A stretch of 64,000 nt of DNA from Pholiota molesta (lineage: Eukaryota; Basidiomycota; Agaricomycetes; Agaricales; Strophariaceae). The stretch lies in the NCBI GenBank assembly GCA_014925825.1, contig JACGCK010000059.1:62001-126000 (forward strand), written 5' to 3'. Position 1 is the first letter of the stretch. Every line of letters starts with the position of its first letter. Below are positions 46,801 to 58,446 of the stretch, in pieces. The notes below the pieces were generated by a model, which was given only the letters and a program-made list of their open reading frames with translations, was not told the origin of the DNA and did not search any database. The position numbers and the translations under genes are program-made.

Positions 46801-48272
46801 GTTTGTGGAGAATGAACATTGGCCATACGTCACTCACTCATACTCCACATCGCCGATGGTCGCCCTCTGCACCCCGACGGCGCCTCAGTCCCCAGCCCAG
46901 AGGCCTCTGCGTAATCGAACGCTCTTCCAACTCAGCGGCGAGCTTCAGCGTCGATCAGTAGGTCCACTTTCCCAGTTCGCGCAGGCGCAGGCGCCTCCTC
47001 CGCGCTGCACTGGTCGTCGCAGTAACCCCATGTCAAGACGGCCTTGCCAAGTTTCTGACAGCGACAAGGACGACTGACAAGACGTTGGCTTGGCTGGACT
47101 GCATCCGCTGGGTTTTCGTGCTGCGGCCGCTGCGCTCGCTGGACCAGTGGGTTGTGTTGGGGTGGGGGAATAAAACGTCTGCAACAAGTTACTCACCGCG
47201 ACCCAAGGCTGTCCGTAAATCCAGCGCCTGCAGCCTTCGGGCGGCTGGTTCTCTGCGCTCTCTTTCCTCGCTCGCCTTCGTCGTTCCTTTGGCTTTGGCT
47301 GGTGGTTTAATTTGCAGGATTATAACCCGACTTCGTGCACGAGGCAGATGGGGGCATGTAAGCCGGCAATTGAAGCGCTTCGACGCCTAATAAAATTGGC
47401 TGGGTGGCAGCGGTGATGTGTGGGGGACGGGCGACGGGGCTGGTGAGGGTCTCGACGAACCCCAGCAATTTCTTTTCGATTTGGGGGGAGTTTCAGTAAA
47501 GTTAGAGTTTCGGGATGATGTCACGTGAGAAATCCTAAGAGTATAACGAGCCCGTTTGTGAAGAATGTGGGTGTTGCTACATAGAAAATTTTTCACTTAC
47601 CATAGACTCGGCATAGACAGACCATATGTAAAGATGCGGGTCCCGAGAATGCAGTTTTCTTAGATTATAAATAATAGAGATTCGACAAAAGCAAATACAG
47701 CGAACAAGGCTGTCCGCATATTGAATGAAAACCGAGAATGATAGAAACCAAATAGAAACAACCGCCAAGGTTGTTCGTCTTCCCAGCCTTCCCTTCAAGT
47801 TGACTATCGTTCTCATATAACTATGGATGTAGGAGACCCATTTCCCATCGGCCCGTTACAACTTCCACGTTGAGTATGATCAATCTCGTAAATGCAACTT
47901 CGAATAAAACTACAGAGCACAAACTGACTAACCGGTCCGCACAGAAGAAAGCATGATGTTTTGAATACAATCCCCCAAGGTGTCTTCCCTTGTCCATCGT
48001 TCTCGTTATAACTGAAGAGCTCCATTTCCCATCGGTCCGTTACAACCAACGAACTCTAACGTCCACGTTGAGTATGATCCCGTAAATGCAAACCTGTTTT
48101 TCAAAATAGAGATACAACGAAGAAAATCACAGAGATCTCGATCAAGGTTCGGTCAATAAAATAGAAAATACAACAAAGAAAAAGCAAGAAACAACCACAC
48201 CCCACACCCAATCCACACAGCAGAAGAAAGCCAAGCGCCAAGCCAAGCCCGCTCAACCCCCCCAAGGGTATA
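46801..48272. other. Region right of the tandem array, no confirmed gene
   Basis: A plus-strand open segment at about 46857-47077 (RPLRNRTLFQLSGELQRRS, ending in SDSDKDD) looks protein-like and could be the last exon of a gene including the array. The remaining sequence to 48272 has no recognised gene. Two partly repeated segments (CCATTTCCCATCGG(C/T)CCGTTACAAC, GTTGAGTATGATC) occur at about 47839-47883 and 48022-48080. Confidence 0.35.
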
Positions 48273-49686
48273 TCACCGCCCGCCCCCGACCATCGTCCGC
48301 ATATACCCCGGCGGCCCACCCCCCATCGGGCCATACCCCGGCGCCATCCCCGCGCCCATCCCCGCGCCCATCCCGCCCCCCAGCGCCATCCCCGCCTGCG
48401 CCTGCGCCTGCACCTGCCCGCCCGCATTCCCACCCCCACCACCCACCCCACCGCCAGGCCCCGGCGTCCCGCTCCTTGCATCCCGCGCCGAGGACCGATC
48501 GTCTCTTTCCGCGATCGTCGCCCCGCCGCGCGACGCGTCCGCGAGCCCGCTCGCCGCGCTGAACGTCTGCCCGAGCCCGTAGAGCTTCCCGGACCACTCC
48601 GCGTCGTCGATGCGGTCGTCGAAGTAGAGCTCGCGCAGCTTGAAGAAGGTGGATGCCGTGAGGAGGGAGTCGGAGCCTGCTTGCTGGCTCGCGCCGATTC
48701 TCAGGACCTGAATGCGTGGGTGAGGTCAGTAAGGTTTTGGAGGAGGGGGGAAGGGAAAGTGGGGAGGGAGGGAGGGGGGGACGCACCCCGAGGTCGTCGG
48801 CGACGTCTTGCAGGCCGCCTTTCAGGTCCTTCGACGCGCGCGTGAGGAACTTGATGTCGTACACGGTGGGGAACCAGATTTTGAGCAGGGCGAAGAAGGC
48901 GTCTTCCGTCGTCGGCAGGGATTCGGCGGTGAGGAGTTTGACGAAATATCCAAAGTCGTAGCCACTATAGCAAATAAACAACATAATTAGTTATCGGGTC
49001 GAGATGTGAGCGTATGTATGAGAGGCTGGGCAGCCGGTTGACGCCACTGACTAAGAGCTCTACCGCATGAACGCAGCGTCGGCGCGGGGGCCAGCAATTT
49101 GTGGATATGAACGCACCTGTGGAAGGATATCCATCGAGTATCAGGAGACAACACCATCCCAGACGTGATCATCAGCTCCGCAAAGTCGTTGGGCACGATG
49201 CCAATCTCTTCATGCCGCTGGAAGTCGATGCCCGCTTTCTGGAGCTGCTCCACGGACTCCGGGGTGAACATATCTTCTCTAGCCGCGCAGACGCATCAGC
49301 TCGACACCGCAAGACCGACACAGCACACAGAGGGAGGGGGGACATACGCGAGGCTGAAGCGGAAGTTGAACTGCCAGGTGGAGCACTCCTGCGGGAACTC
49401 GCCGTCGTCGTTCGCGAGCGTGATGCCGACCTGGATGATCTTGAGCAGGTCCACGTTGCACCGCATCGTCTGGTAGTGGTAGTCGGACGACGTCTTGAAG
49501 TTGCCTATGGGCCGCGCGACGACGCCTGGGAATTCCGTGTCCTGCGTCTCAGTAAGTCGGGCGAGCGTGGGGGGGCAGGGGAGAGGATACGACCATTGCG
49601 ACATACGGGAAGTGGTCTATCAGATCGCGTATGTTTCTCATTTCCGCCTCCAGGTTAGGCGCCCATACTTCGCGTATCCGGGCCAT
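48273..49686 (-). CDS. POP2: CAF1/POP2 deadenylase of the CCR4-NOT complex
   Basis: Poly(A)-specific 3'-5' exoribonuclease of 353 aa. Exons on the minus strand are 49594-49686, 49348-49541, 49117-49278, 48787-48964 and 48273-48707. DEDD residues are visible: D and E in DTEFPGVV (residues 32-34), D in [13 protein letters not shown] and D in the distal [15 protein letters not shown]. Other CAF1 blocks are [38 protein letters not shown] and [15 protein letters not shown]. It starts at MARIREVW, the conserved beginning. After the nuclease domain (about residue 270) comes a low-complexity Gly/Pro/Met/Ala/Gln tail common in basidiomycete CAF1. The gene is presumably essential and intact. Confidence 0.95.
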
Positions 49687-49807
49687 GGCGTTTGCAGACA
49701 GAAACCGTAGACGACGTGGAAGGCGACGACTTTTGATGATGTAATACACGCAAACAACAAATCTCTTAGCAAAAGACCATAGAGCTCGTTGGAACCTCAC
49801 ATTCATA

Positions 49808-49899
49808 GGCCGACTAGCTCAGCTGGTTAGAGCGTCGTGCTAATAATTACTTAGGTAATAATTACGCGAAGGTCTTGGGTTCGATCCCCACGTTGGCCA
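49808..49899 (+). tRNA. tRNA-Ile (AAT anticodon) with 18-nt intron
   Basis: The acceptor stem GGCCGAC pairs with GTTGGCC (one G-T pair) and the D arm GCTC/GAGC is present. The anticodon stem TCGTG/CGCGA encloses loop CTAATAA, interrupted after position 37 by ATTACTTAGGTAATAATT (49846-49863). The T arm with TTCGATC has a stem with one mismatched end pair. The discriminator is A49899. A T-rich terminator-like run follows at about 49920-49940. Confidence 0.92.
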
Positions 49900-50220
49900 G
49901 TTTCATTGTCACGCAGTGTTGCTTCTTTTTCTTTTGTCCGTCTTTTTTTTGTTTTCTTGAAGTCGACATTTCCTAGGACCTAAATCATACTTGGATAAAG
50001 AGCAATGTAAGCACTGTTTCCATCCTGTTGCAACGGCTTAAGGTTCAAAAAATACAGGCCGCAATATATACATCATAGCAATATCAATCGTCTTCAAAAC
50101 TGTGGGACACCGCAACCCACAGCAAATTCCACCGCACATCGCATCTCGCCACGAACACTATCAACCCCCCAAAAAATCTGACCCAAAGGAATAAATAATA
50201 CAACCCCGCCGCGCGCCGCA
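49900..50220. other. Spacer between the tRNA and regulator gene 1
   Basis: Pol III terminator-like T runs, then the 3' flank of the minus-strand regulator. No other feature was seen. Confidence 0.45.
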
Positions 50221-53200
50221 TCAGAACCACGCCATATAACTCGTCTCCTCCACCAGCCCCACGCTCAGCGCCCCGTGGTCAAAATTGAACGTCTGGTTCT
50301 CCGCCACGCGCGGCGACGACGCGATGAACGGCGTCGGCTGCGCGGACGCCACCGCGTACCGTTCCTCCAGGCTCAGCCCGAGGCTCGAGAAGTGGTAGAT
50401 GTCCGGCAGCCACGACTCCTGCGCGTGGTCCACGGCCCCGCCCGGGCGCCCAGTGGCAGCAGCGGTGCTGGTGCTGCCAGCGGATGGAGGTGGGTCGCGC
50501 CGACCTTGGGAGCGCGCCTCCATGCGCTCGGCCGCCTGCGCTATGAGCGGGTGCGCGCCGCTGAAGGACGGCGGGAGCGTGGGCTGCGGCTGCGGGAACA
50601 TCGCGTATCCCGTTTGCGTGTTGCCGCTGCCGTCTGCGGTATGGCGATTGGCCAAGGCCCGCTGGGATTTCTCCGCCAGCTTCTGCATCACAGGCTAGCA
50701 TGAAAAGAATAAGAAAGCGCACGGAGGTGAGGATGCAGCGTGATCGAGGACGAGAGATGGATTTACGCACCAGAGCCTTGCTGCTGAACGGCAGGATCTT
50801 GGCCGCTGCGCGGAATAGCCGACACGCTCTTTCCAGATCCTGAAAGGCATACGTCGCAAGCGACGTGGACGGCGCCCGCGAGATCAGGAGTGCCAGCGTC
50901 ACCTAGATGCACATTCAGATCGAAGAAGAAGAACATATCGTCTAAAAGCGTTGGATATAAACTAACCGCGGCAGAGAAGGAGTTGAACCAGAAATGGAGG
51001 AACCGCACACTGAGCTGCTGCTGCTGATTGAACAGCGTTTCGACTGCAGCTATCAGGTTCGATGCGCCCAGGTACGTCGCAAGCACAGACGGCGCATACG
51101 GATGGCAGAGATCAAACGCCTCCGGGCTGCTCATCGCTTCCGTGAAGTACCTTCGATGCAGCTGAAGCAGGGCTAGAACAGAAATCAAGCTCAGCACTCT
51201 ACGCCCTGCGCAAAAAAAACACGAGAGAAGGGCCCGAAGAAGGCAGACGCCCACGCACCGATCTCGCGGCTCATCGTCACCAGCCCGCGCTGCATGACCA
51301 GGAAGCGCGGGTTCGCGTCGTGCGGCTGGTGCTCGTCCAGCAGCGCGGGCACACTGAAGTCACGGACGGCGGTGTCCAGGTGCAGGATGCGCGCATACGC
51401 GGGCTGCGCGACGGCCACCATCGCCTCCAGCATCGGCGTCAGGCATTGGATAAAAAACGCGTTCTTCCATTCGTGATCTGTGCTTATTCCGTCAGTTCTA
51501 TATGCATCTCTCTCGCATGCAAGGGAAAAAAAGAAGGAAGACCGGGCGAGGGCGGCTGACGTACAGACGATTTCTTCTCTGGGGACATACAGCCCAGGGC
51601 CGATACAAGTAGGCGGCTTGATATCAACATGGGCCAACTGTATCGACGGTGGCCGCCCAAGGGATAACGCCTTTGAAAAAGGAATCAAAAGTGCATTGAG
51701 CGCAAGCACGATCAACGGAGCGCAACAAAGCAGGGTAAACTTGAACCCACCATCCGGCAGTCCATATTTAACAGCTCCCAAAACACGGAGCGGCGTTTCT
51801 CATGCTCCTCTGGAATCGTCTTCAGCTGCGGCTTGTCCCTGTCTGCACCCCAGGGTCATCAATGAATGAATCGGAATCAATAGCACGTCAATCAGAGCAA
51901 GGGTCGAGAAGCCAGAATCAGTATTTTCCGAGTATCAAGGACACGGAGGGATGCGTACGGAGTCCAAGCTAGGGTCGGCGGCCAGAGTGAGCACTTTTCC
52001 TAAGCAGATAACGTTAAACACAAATGCAGCACATACTCCTTGGGCCAATTTCGCGACGAATCCCATCAAGTTCCACGCGTAGCCGACCGCCTTCTTGTTA
52101 TCAGAGAATATAAGATGATACCAGATCATAAAGAACTGACGACAATGATCAGAACAAAAGATCAGTAATGCTGATACCCACATCCGTCTCCCAATTTCAA
52201 TCACTCACCAGAGCGTGAAGGACATCAAAATCAGGCTCCTCCATCAACGGAATTTCGCAGACGGCAGCTCTGGCGAGGTGGTGGTAGGCCTCGCCGTGGA
52301 GCGATCCGAGAGAGCGGTTGAGGTCCACCAGAGAGCCTATCGACAGATGCATCAAGAGAAGGGCGAGGCGCCTGGGGCTGAGCGCGTCGATTGGAGTGGA
52401 ATAGCAATAATTTAAGAGGTTGGGAAGGAAGGTTTCTGAAGCGTCGAGATTGAATCTAATCATCATGTCATCAGCTCTCGCTTGTTATTCGCGAAGACTA
52501 GCGACTTACTGCCACAGAGCGTTGTTCCGCGCCTCTTGGCATATCCTCTGGGCCTCTTCCCTGGGAGGCAGTGCATCCCGGATACGTTTACGCATACTGA
52601 CATCGACCGCCCAAGGAAACGGAAACGTAACGCTCAGTTGCAAAATATCAGGCGCCACACCCGGGGGCGAGGAGCCTCTCCGCGCGAGAAACTCTTTAGG
52701 CCGCGAGCTCTCCGCGTACGTGGGCTGCGAGCTCAAGGACAGCGCTCCAACAGACTGACGAAGGTGCTCATCCCGTGCACTTGCTGCAGGATCTGATGAG
52801 GAGGTGCTGGGTGGTAAATTATATGAATGTGGGCCATAGAGATCTTGCGATGTCTTGATTCTGAGTAAATCCGGTGCGAGGAGAGGATGAGGTTCGGTTG
52901 AATTGAGTGAGCGTTCGACTTCAAGCGCTTCTTCAAGCTGTCTGACACGATCCCCAAGCTCGAATATCTTGTCGTGGAGCTGCTCTGCTCCAGCAAGGAT
53001 GAACCTACGGCATTTTATCAAATTGTCAATGATGGCTCGATAGGAACGTAGGCGATAACATCACCTGCTTCCCCTGCCAGAGGTAAGGGCGCCTGTGATA
53101 AGACATTTGACGTTAAGCGCCAAAATAAAAATAGACATACTAATTCGGAATACGGACCATCAGGGCATAAACTCCCGCAGCCTCTCTTGACACACGACTG

Positions 53201-53677
53201 AAAGGTACAAATTATGTGGGTTTTAAAAATTCGATGAACGGACGCTTGAGCTCACTTGGCAAGGGAATACTCGATCACACTATCGATAGAAAGTCGATAG
53301 TCAATATATGGTCCATTAGTTTTCGGTACAAGGATCACTGACCTTGAGTTTCAACCTGGATTCGTTGCCAACCCAGTGATCAGCACCATGAGAGAGGTTC
53401 CCCGCGACCGAATTACGCACCTCCTACACTCTTTGCAAGATAATTTCCGATTATTTTTATCATCAACTCGCCCTCTATTCGCTGATGACGCAGTCGGAAC
53501 CACGTTCCTCGTTGCAGGTCCACCTGTGCCCATGCCCATATCCATTTCTTGCTCTTCGCCATATCCAGCAGCTTGTGATTGCAACACCTCGCCAGAGAAC
53601 GATACATTCCGAGGTCGTTTCGTCGGTCTCAAAGGGGACTGGCCATCTTGCGTATAGTCGAGCGAGCTCCCCAGCAT
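50221..53677 (-). CDS. Zn2Cys6 transcription factor 1 (fungal_trans domain)
   Basis: Nuclear regulator of 813 aa in fifteen exons. The first six are 53421-53677, 53343-53355 (13 nt), 53256-53279, 53158-53197, 53065-53092 and 52510-53004; the last is 50221-50694. All phases close. The binuclear cluster at about residues 81-109 reads SCKECRRLKLKCDRVFPC, then QSCVKRGC, CPDG (C-x2-C-x6-C-x5-C-x2-C-x8-C). A coiled-coil linker follows (EQLHDKIFELGDRVRQLEEA). The middle homology region has ALSPRRLALLLMHLSIGSLV, YAWNLMGFVAKLAQG, LGLHRDK, EEHEKRRSVFWELLNMDCRM, ALSLGRPPSI and WKNAFFIQCLTPMLEA. It ends in SYMAWF. Strongly paralogous to the gene at 54643-58446, including intron positions; target genes are unknown. 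Confidence 0.93.
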
Positions 53678-54642
53678 GTTGAAGTAGAAAACTGACAAAG
53701 GGCACGATTGCGTGGTGGGCACCAGCAGCAGGGGCAATGAGAAAACGGAAGAATGTTGATTAGAGTTAAGAACGTCTCTATCGTCCTGTCGACCCGTGAC
53801 CTTCGGAGGATACATACAAAGGCGTTCTAAGCATGACAGGCAACCTTCAAATACTAGTAATCGGAACAACCGAAGGCACCTCCATCGGCGTCTTTTCCGG
53901 TATTTTATTATTTCTTGCAGGTGCTCCAGAGTGCCTTATATCCCTATCTTGAGGATGACGCGTACATCGGTCTAGACATCCGTCAACAGGAATTATCGAT
54001 TATCAATCAAAGATTCCAAAGGATCGAGAAGGGCGACGAAGATTGAATCAAGCAACGGAGTTCGAACGAGTCCTCGAAAATAGGATTTGGTCCATTAAGC
54101 ATTCCTCGCACCTAAACTAAACTTCAATCAAAAACGATATCGATACAAAGTTAGCACGAGATTATGGCCCAAATGCAAACACATGCACCAGACCTATCCA
54201 ATATGCTCGCCAAACACCCTATATAGCGGGCATCATAACCTTCTATTCGTAATTGGCCAGATCGCGGTGTACACCAAATAGGAAGATGCCCTACAAGATG
54301 CGGAACTGCCGCTTGTAAATACGTGTTGCAAGTATTCTCCAATCCGTGGATAAGTGATCGAAGCGTATGTACAGCAAACATACAACTTCTACTAGTGGTC
54401 ATGGAAGCCTCGGCGGGACTGAGTAACGAGGAAGAAGGGCGCTCCTACTTCAGCGCAGAACGTTGTAAAGAATGAGAATAATAAAGTACAGAGCTCCCAG
54501 AGCGAAGAACATACACAATGCTAGTAAGTAGGAACAGATGAAGCTGAAGGAGGAGTAAGGTCGTGATCATGTAGTACATAAAAAAATAGCAAGTCCCAGC
54601 CATGGCAAACGAAATAAGGAAAAACCCACCACCTCACACCAC
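53678..54642. other. Spacer between tandem regulators
   Basis: Promoter of factor 1 and 3' flank of factor 2. No gene was found. Confidence 0.45.
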
Positions 54643-57600
54643 TCAAAAGAAGGCCATCCAAGCTGCTTGATCGTTTTTCGAATCCAGCGCACCCATCTCA
54701 AAGTTAATAGAGTCCACCACCCCCAACTTGGACCCCTGCGACAGCCCAAACGTCGGCACAGGCGGTCCGTCTGCAGGCAACACCTGCTGGGTATAAATCC
54801 CCTCGAACACCTGCGGCTGCTGCTGCTGCCCCTGCCCGCCATACCCCGGGCTCTGCGCCGGGTTGCTCGCGGGCGAGTACCCCCGCATCCCGCCGTTCAT
54901 CCCGGACGGCGGCGGCGACCCGCCCGCGGCCAGGAACCCCACCGGCGCCGGCGACATCCGCGGGAACCCCGAATGCAGCACGCCCGCCGGGAGCTCGGGC
55001 GGCAGCACCGGCGACGCCTGCGCCTGCGCCGCCCCCATCTTCGGGAGCGGGCTCCAGGAGTGCGACGGCGGGCAGCTCAGCGACACCTTGGCGGAGCACT
55101 GGCACGGCTTGCGCAGGGGGAAGATGGCTCTGGCGCGCTGGTGCGCTTCGACGATGCACTGCGTCAGGCTTCGGTGTGAGCGCACGAAGATGTCCGAGTT
55201 GGCTTGGCCGTTGGGCGCCTGTTGCTGCTGCTGCTGCTGTTGTTGTTGTTGCTGTTGTTTCTGCTGCTGCTGCTGGGCGTATTGCTGCTGATAATACCCA
55301 TTACTTTGGCCATTCCCATCCCCATCCGAATAAGGATCTTCCGTAATATGTTTAAGGACAATCGTCGGCACTTCCTGGCCTTCGGACCAACTGGTATAGA
55401 TATGATTCGCCTTGTCAATCATCGTCTCGAGCACCGGCTGGAAAAGTAGAATAGAAATTCCCCACGCAATTGAGAAACGACGAAAGATTTTCGGAGGAAA
55501 TGACAGAAGACCCACAATAACTTGCAAAGCCCGCGGACATCTGTCCTTCGCGGAGCGGAAGAGAAGACGCGCGCGTTCTAGCTCTTGGAGCGCCGCGGGA
55601 GACAGACACGTGAATGGGGCACGCGAAACAAGCAGACATAGCGCGACCTGGATAAGAAAGACTCGGTCAGAAATCGCGCTCTACTCTTGCTTTCAACCCC
55701 AACCCTTGCTTTATCAATATGCGACTCTCACACACGCATGCGCACCGCTACCCAAAGGTCGTGATGCCCACATGTTGGAGGTTCAAATAAAGATAAGAGG
55801 CCCTATGCAGACAGGCCCCTGGAAGGAGTCCAGCCCACGCCAAACAAGCGCTGGCGGGAACAGAAGCCGAAGTCCCTCGCCCGGCCAACCACAAAAACAT
55901 CAATGACTCACAGCAGCCGAGAACGCATTCGACCAGTACCCCAATATCCGCGCCGTCAGATCCGGCTCCTGCGTGTACAGCTCCTCCACATTCGCGATCA
56001 TCCGCGTGGCGCTGAGGAAAACAGCCACCACCGACGGCGCGTACTTGTGTCGCCGGTTGAACGCCTCCTCTGGCCCGCTCAGCGCGCGCGTGAAGAACTG
56101 GCGGTGCAGTTGCAGTAGGACTGTGTAAAGTTAACAGACGCAGAAGGGGGGAGTGAGAATGTGAGATAAGAGACAAATCCTTGAGCGGATGGAATGCGTA
56201 CCTGCTTCCAAGGCGGTCGAGAGCGACGCGCGCTGCATTACGATGGGCCGGGTGTTGATCTCCTTGTTGCGGAGGGAAGCAGGGATCGAGAAATCGCGAA
56301 TGCGCTTATCGAGATCGAGGACAGTTTCATACTCGAGCATGGGCTTGGAGATCGCGTCCAGCACAGGCGAGAGGCACTCCTCGTAACACGAGTGCTTCCA
56401 TTGCTGGTCTACACATCAAGGTTGGTTGAATGTGGGCTCCTCCCCGGTTTCGACTTTGGACTCACAGAAATGGAAGCTGAGCGAGATGTCGCAGTCTTCG
56501 TCGGGTGTGTACGACGGGCGTGGGCAGTCCGTGTGGCTGAACGACAGCGAGGGAGGGCGACCGAGCGACAACGACTGACAACATGTGTAAACTCAAAAAC
56601 GACGACAGACACAAGCAATACGCACCAAACGCGCGTCCAAGTACAGCAGCTCCCAGAACAGCGAGCGCCGCTTTTCCACCTCCTCTGGTATCACCTTCGA
56701 CTTTCCCCCGTTCCGATCTGCAAAAACACCTAGAGTTAATAATAGTCGCCAAGATAAGACGAACCAGTCCGACGTACGCAACCCAATCTGAATATAGAAA
56801 GAACAGCCGGAGTCAGTTAGAAAATGCAAAGTACAGCGTCAACTCGGACACTCACGCTCTGTGCGAGCTTGGCCGTCAGGCCCATGAGGCCCCACGCGTA
56901 CCCGGCCGCTTTCTTTTTATCGGAGAACACGAGCAGGTACCATATCTCGTAGAACAGCGCCGTGACCGTCTCCACATTCGTCTCCTCCATCACCGGGATC
57001 TCGCACAGGCTCGCGCGCGCGAACTGGTGGTACTTCTCCGCGTCCGGGTGGTCCGGCGCGCGGCGCGGCAGGTCCACGAGGCACCCGACCGCGAGGATCA
57101 TGAACAGCAGCGCGAGCCGCCGCGGGGAGAGCGCGCCGACGTCGGACGTGTAGCAGTGGTACGCGAGGTTCGGGTAGAACGTCGCGCTCGGGTGCGGGTT
57201 GTACTGCCACAGCGCGTTCTGCCGCGCCTGCTCCCAGAGGTAGTCCGCCTCCGCGCGCGGGGGCAGCTGGCTCCGGATGTACGCGCGCAGGCGTGGGTTC
57301 CCCTCCGGCGAAATAGTGTCGGAGAGTGGGAAATTGTGGCTCAGCCGCACGATCTCGGCGGCCATTTGCGCCTGCGAAGACGTCGTCGCGCCCTCCGCGT
57401 CCTTCCGATTTCCCCGCGTCAGTCAGGGTTCGCGGAATAAACTAGGCTTTTAGGCTAGGAAGCATGGGGCTTACCGTGGTGCTGCGTGATGCATGGTGGT
57501 GGTCTAACGCGGCGAGGGTGTCCTCGCTGGAACCTCGTTCCACTTTCGCGGAATCGACATTCATATGGTGGCCATTGCCGTTGCTATTGCTTGATTTGGG

Positions 57601-58446
57601 CGGGGAATCGGGGTGGCCTTGCGTTCCGCTGTAGAGGCCCATGGTACTTTTGATTCCTAATAGTTCGGGTTGCATCAAAGGATGAGGTTCTTCTGGATCG
57701 GAAACATGTTCAGAATGGAGAGATTGCAGCGCATCCTCTAGCGAGCGGATTCGATCGCTCATTTCTTGGATTTTGCCATGAAGGTGCTCCGTATTAGCAA
57801 GGATGAAACGCGTTCCTTTTCCCGAGACGAGCACGCCTAATTCATGGTGTGGATATGAATATCAGATATGGAGTCGGGTCGGTTGGAGTTGGACGTACCA
57901 TCGGGGCAAATTTCTGCACAACCTCGTTTCTACACGTAGCATTAGTAATGAGAACAGGGAAGCTTGTAGTATTGGCGAACATACCTTGCAAGACGCACAG
58001 GGAAAGCTACGATCACACTAAATCATCGAATAGAGGTTTATACTTCAGGGTCGGAAAGCCAGAAAGACGGAAGTATAAACGTACCTTCAACTTGAGTCTT
58101 AAAAATGCCAGGCAATGACATAATACAGTTAACGTCTCCCCTCGTCCAGATTCCAAATCACCCTCACCTTCGACATTCGCAGCATGATAAGGGAGCCTGC
58201 AAAGAGGGATTAACGCCTCGCGATTTGACGGAGGACAGGAAAAGCATGGCTAACCTTTTTACCCCCAGGCTTCTTGGACACTACCCCATCAGCGATGAAG
58301 ATATGGTCCAACGGAGCATTGTTGACGAATTGGTGTTCTTGCTCTCCATGGGCCTTTTGGGTGGCGTTGCTGGTCTTCCTGGCGCGCTTGAGGGGACGGG
58401 GTGAGGTATGATGCTCAAAGTCGAGGGTCGAGCCAGAGGAAGGCAT
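54643..58446 (-). CDS. Zn2Cys6 transcription factor 2 (fungal_trans domain)
   Basis: Tandem paralogue of factor 1, 907 aa in fourteen exons. Notable ones are 58255-58446, 58168-58196, 58085-58097 (13 nt), 57475-57836, 56856-57371, 56778-56787 (10 nt) and 54643-55437. The zinc cluster at residues 69-97 reads SCCECRRLKLKCDRSFPC, ASCKKRGC, CPDG. The middle homology region includes ALSPRRLALLFMILAVGCLV, YAWGLMGLTAKLAQS, IGLHRNGG, EEVEKRRSLFWELLYLDARL, SLSLGRPPS and WKHSCYEECLSPVLDAISKP. The long last exon carries a Gln-rich activation-type segment and ends in AAWMAFF, parallel to SYMAWF of factor 1. The acceptor before exon 7 is ambiguous (57371 or 30 nt upstream). The initiating ATG at 58446 is the one before the basic N-terminus; an alternative lies three codons upstream. 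Confidence 0.93.
55219..55290 (-). repeat. Polyglutamine tract in transcription factor 2
   Basis: CAG/CAA repeats (on the minus strand) encode about 20 Gln interrupted by one Lys and a YA pair, around residues 692-718. Mixed codons should limit slippage. Confidence 0.85.

Noticed and set aside
48253..48984. 243-codon minus-strand frame through the CAF1 tail
   Set aside because: It reads through the intron between CAF1 exons 4 and 5 and continues in a different frame. The spliced model keeps the conserved C-terminal part.
49101..49658. 185-codon plus-strand open frame
   Set aside because: Antisense shadow of the CAF1/POP2 exons.
56583..57440. 285-codon plus-strand open frame
   Set aside because: It lies antisense to transcription factor 2 exons in high-GC sequence. 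The translation is Arg/Glu/His-rich without domains, while the minus strand carries a conserved fungal_trans region.
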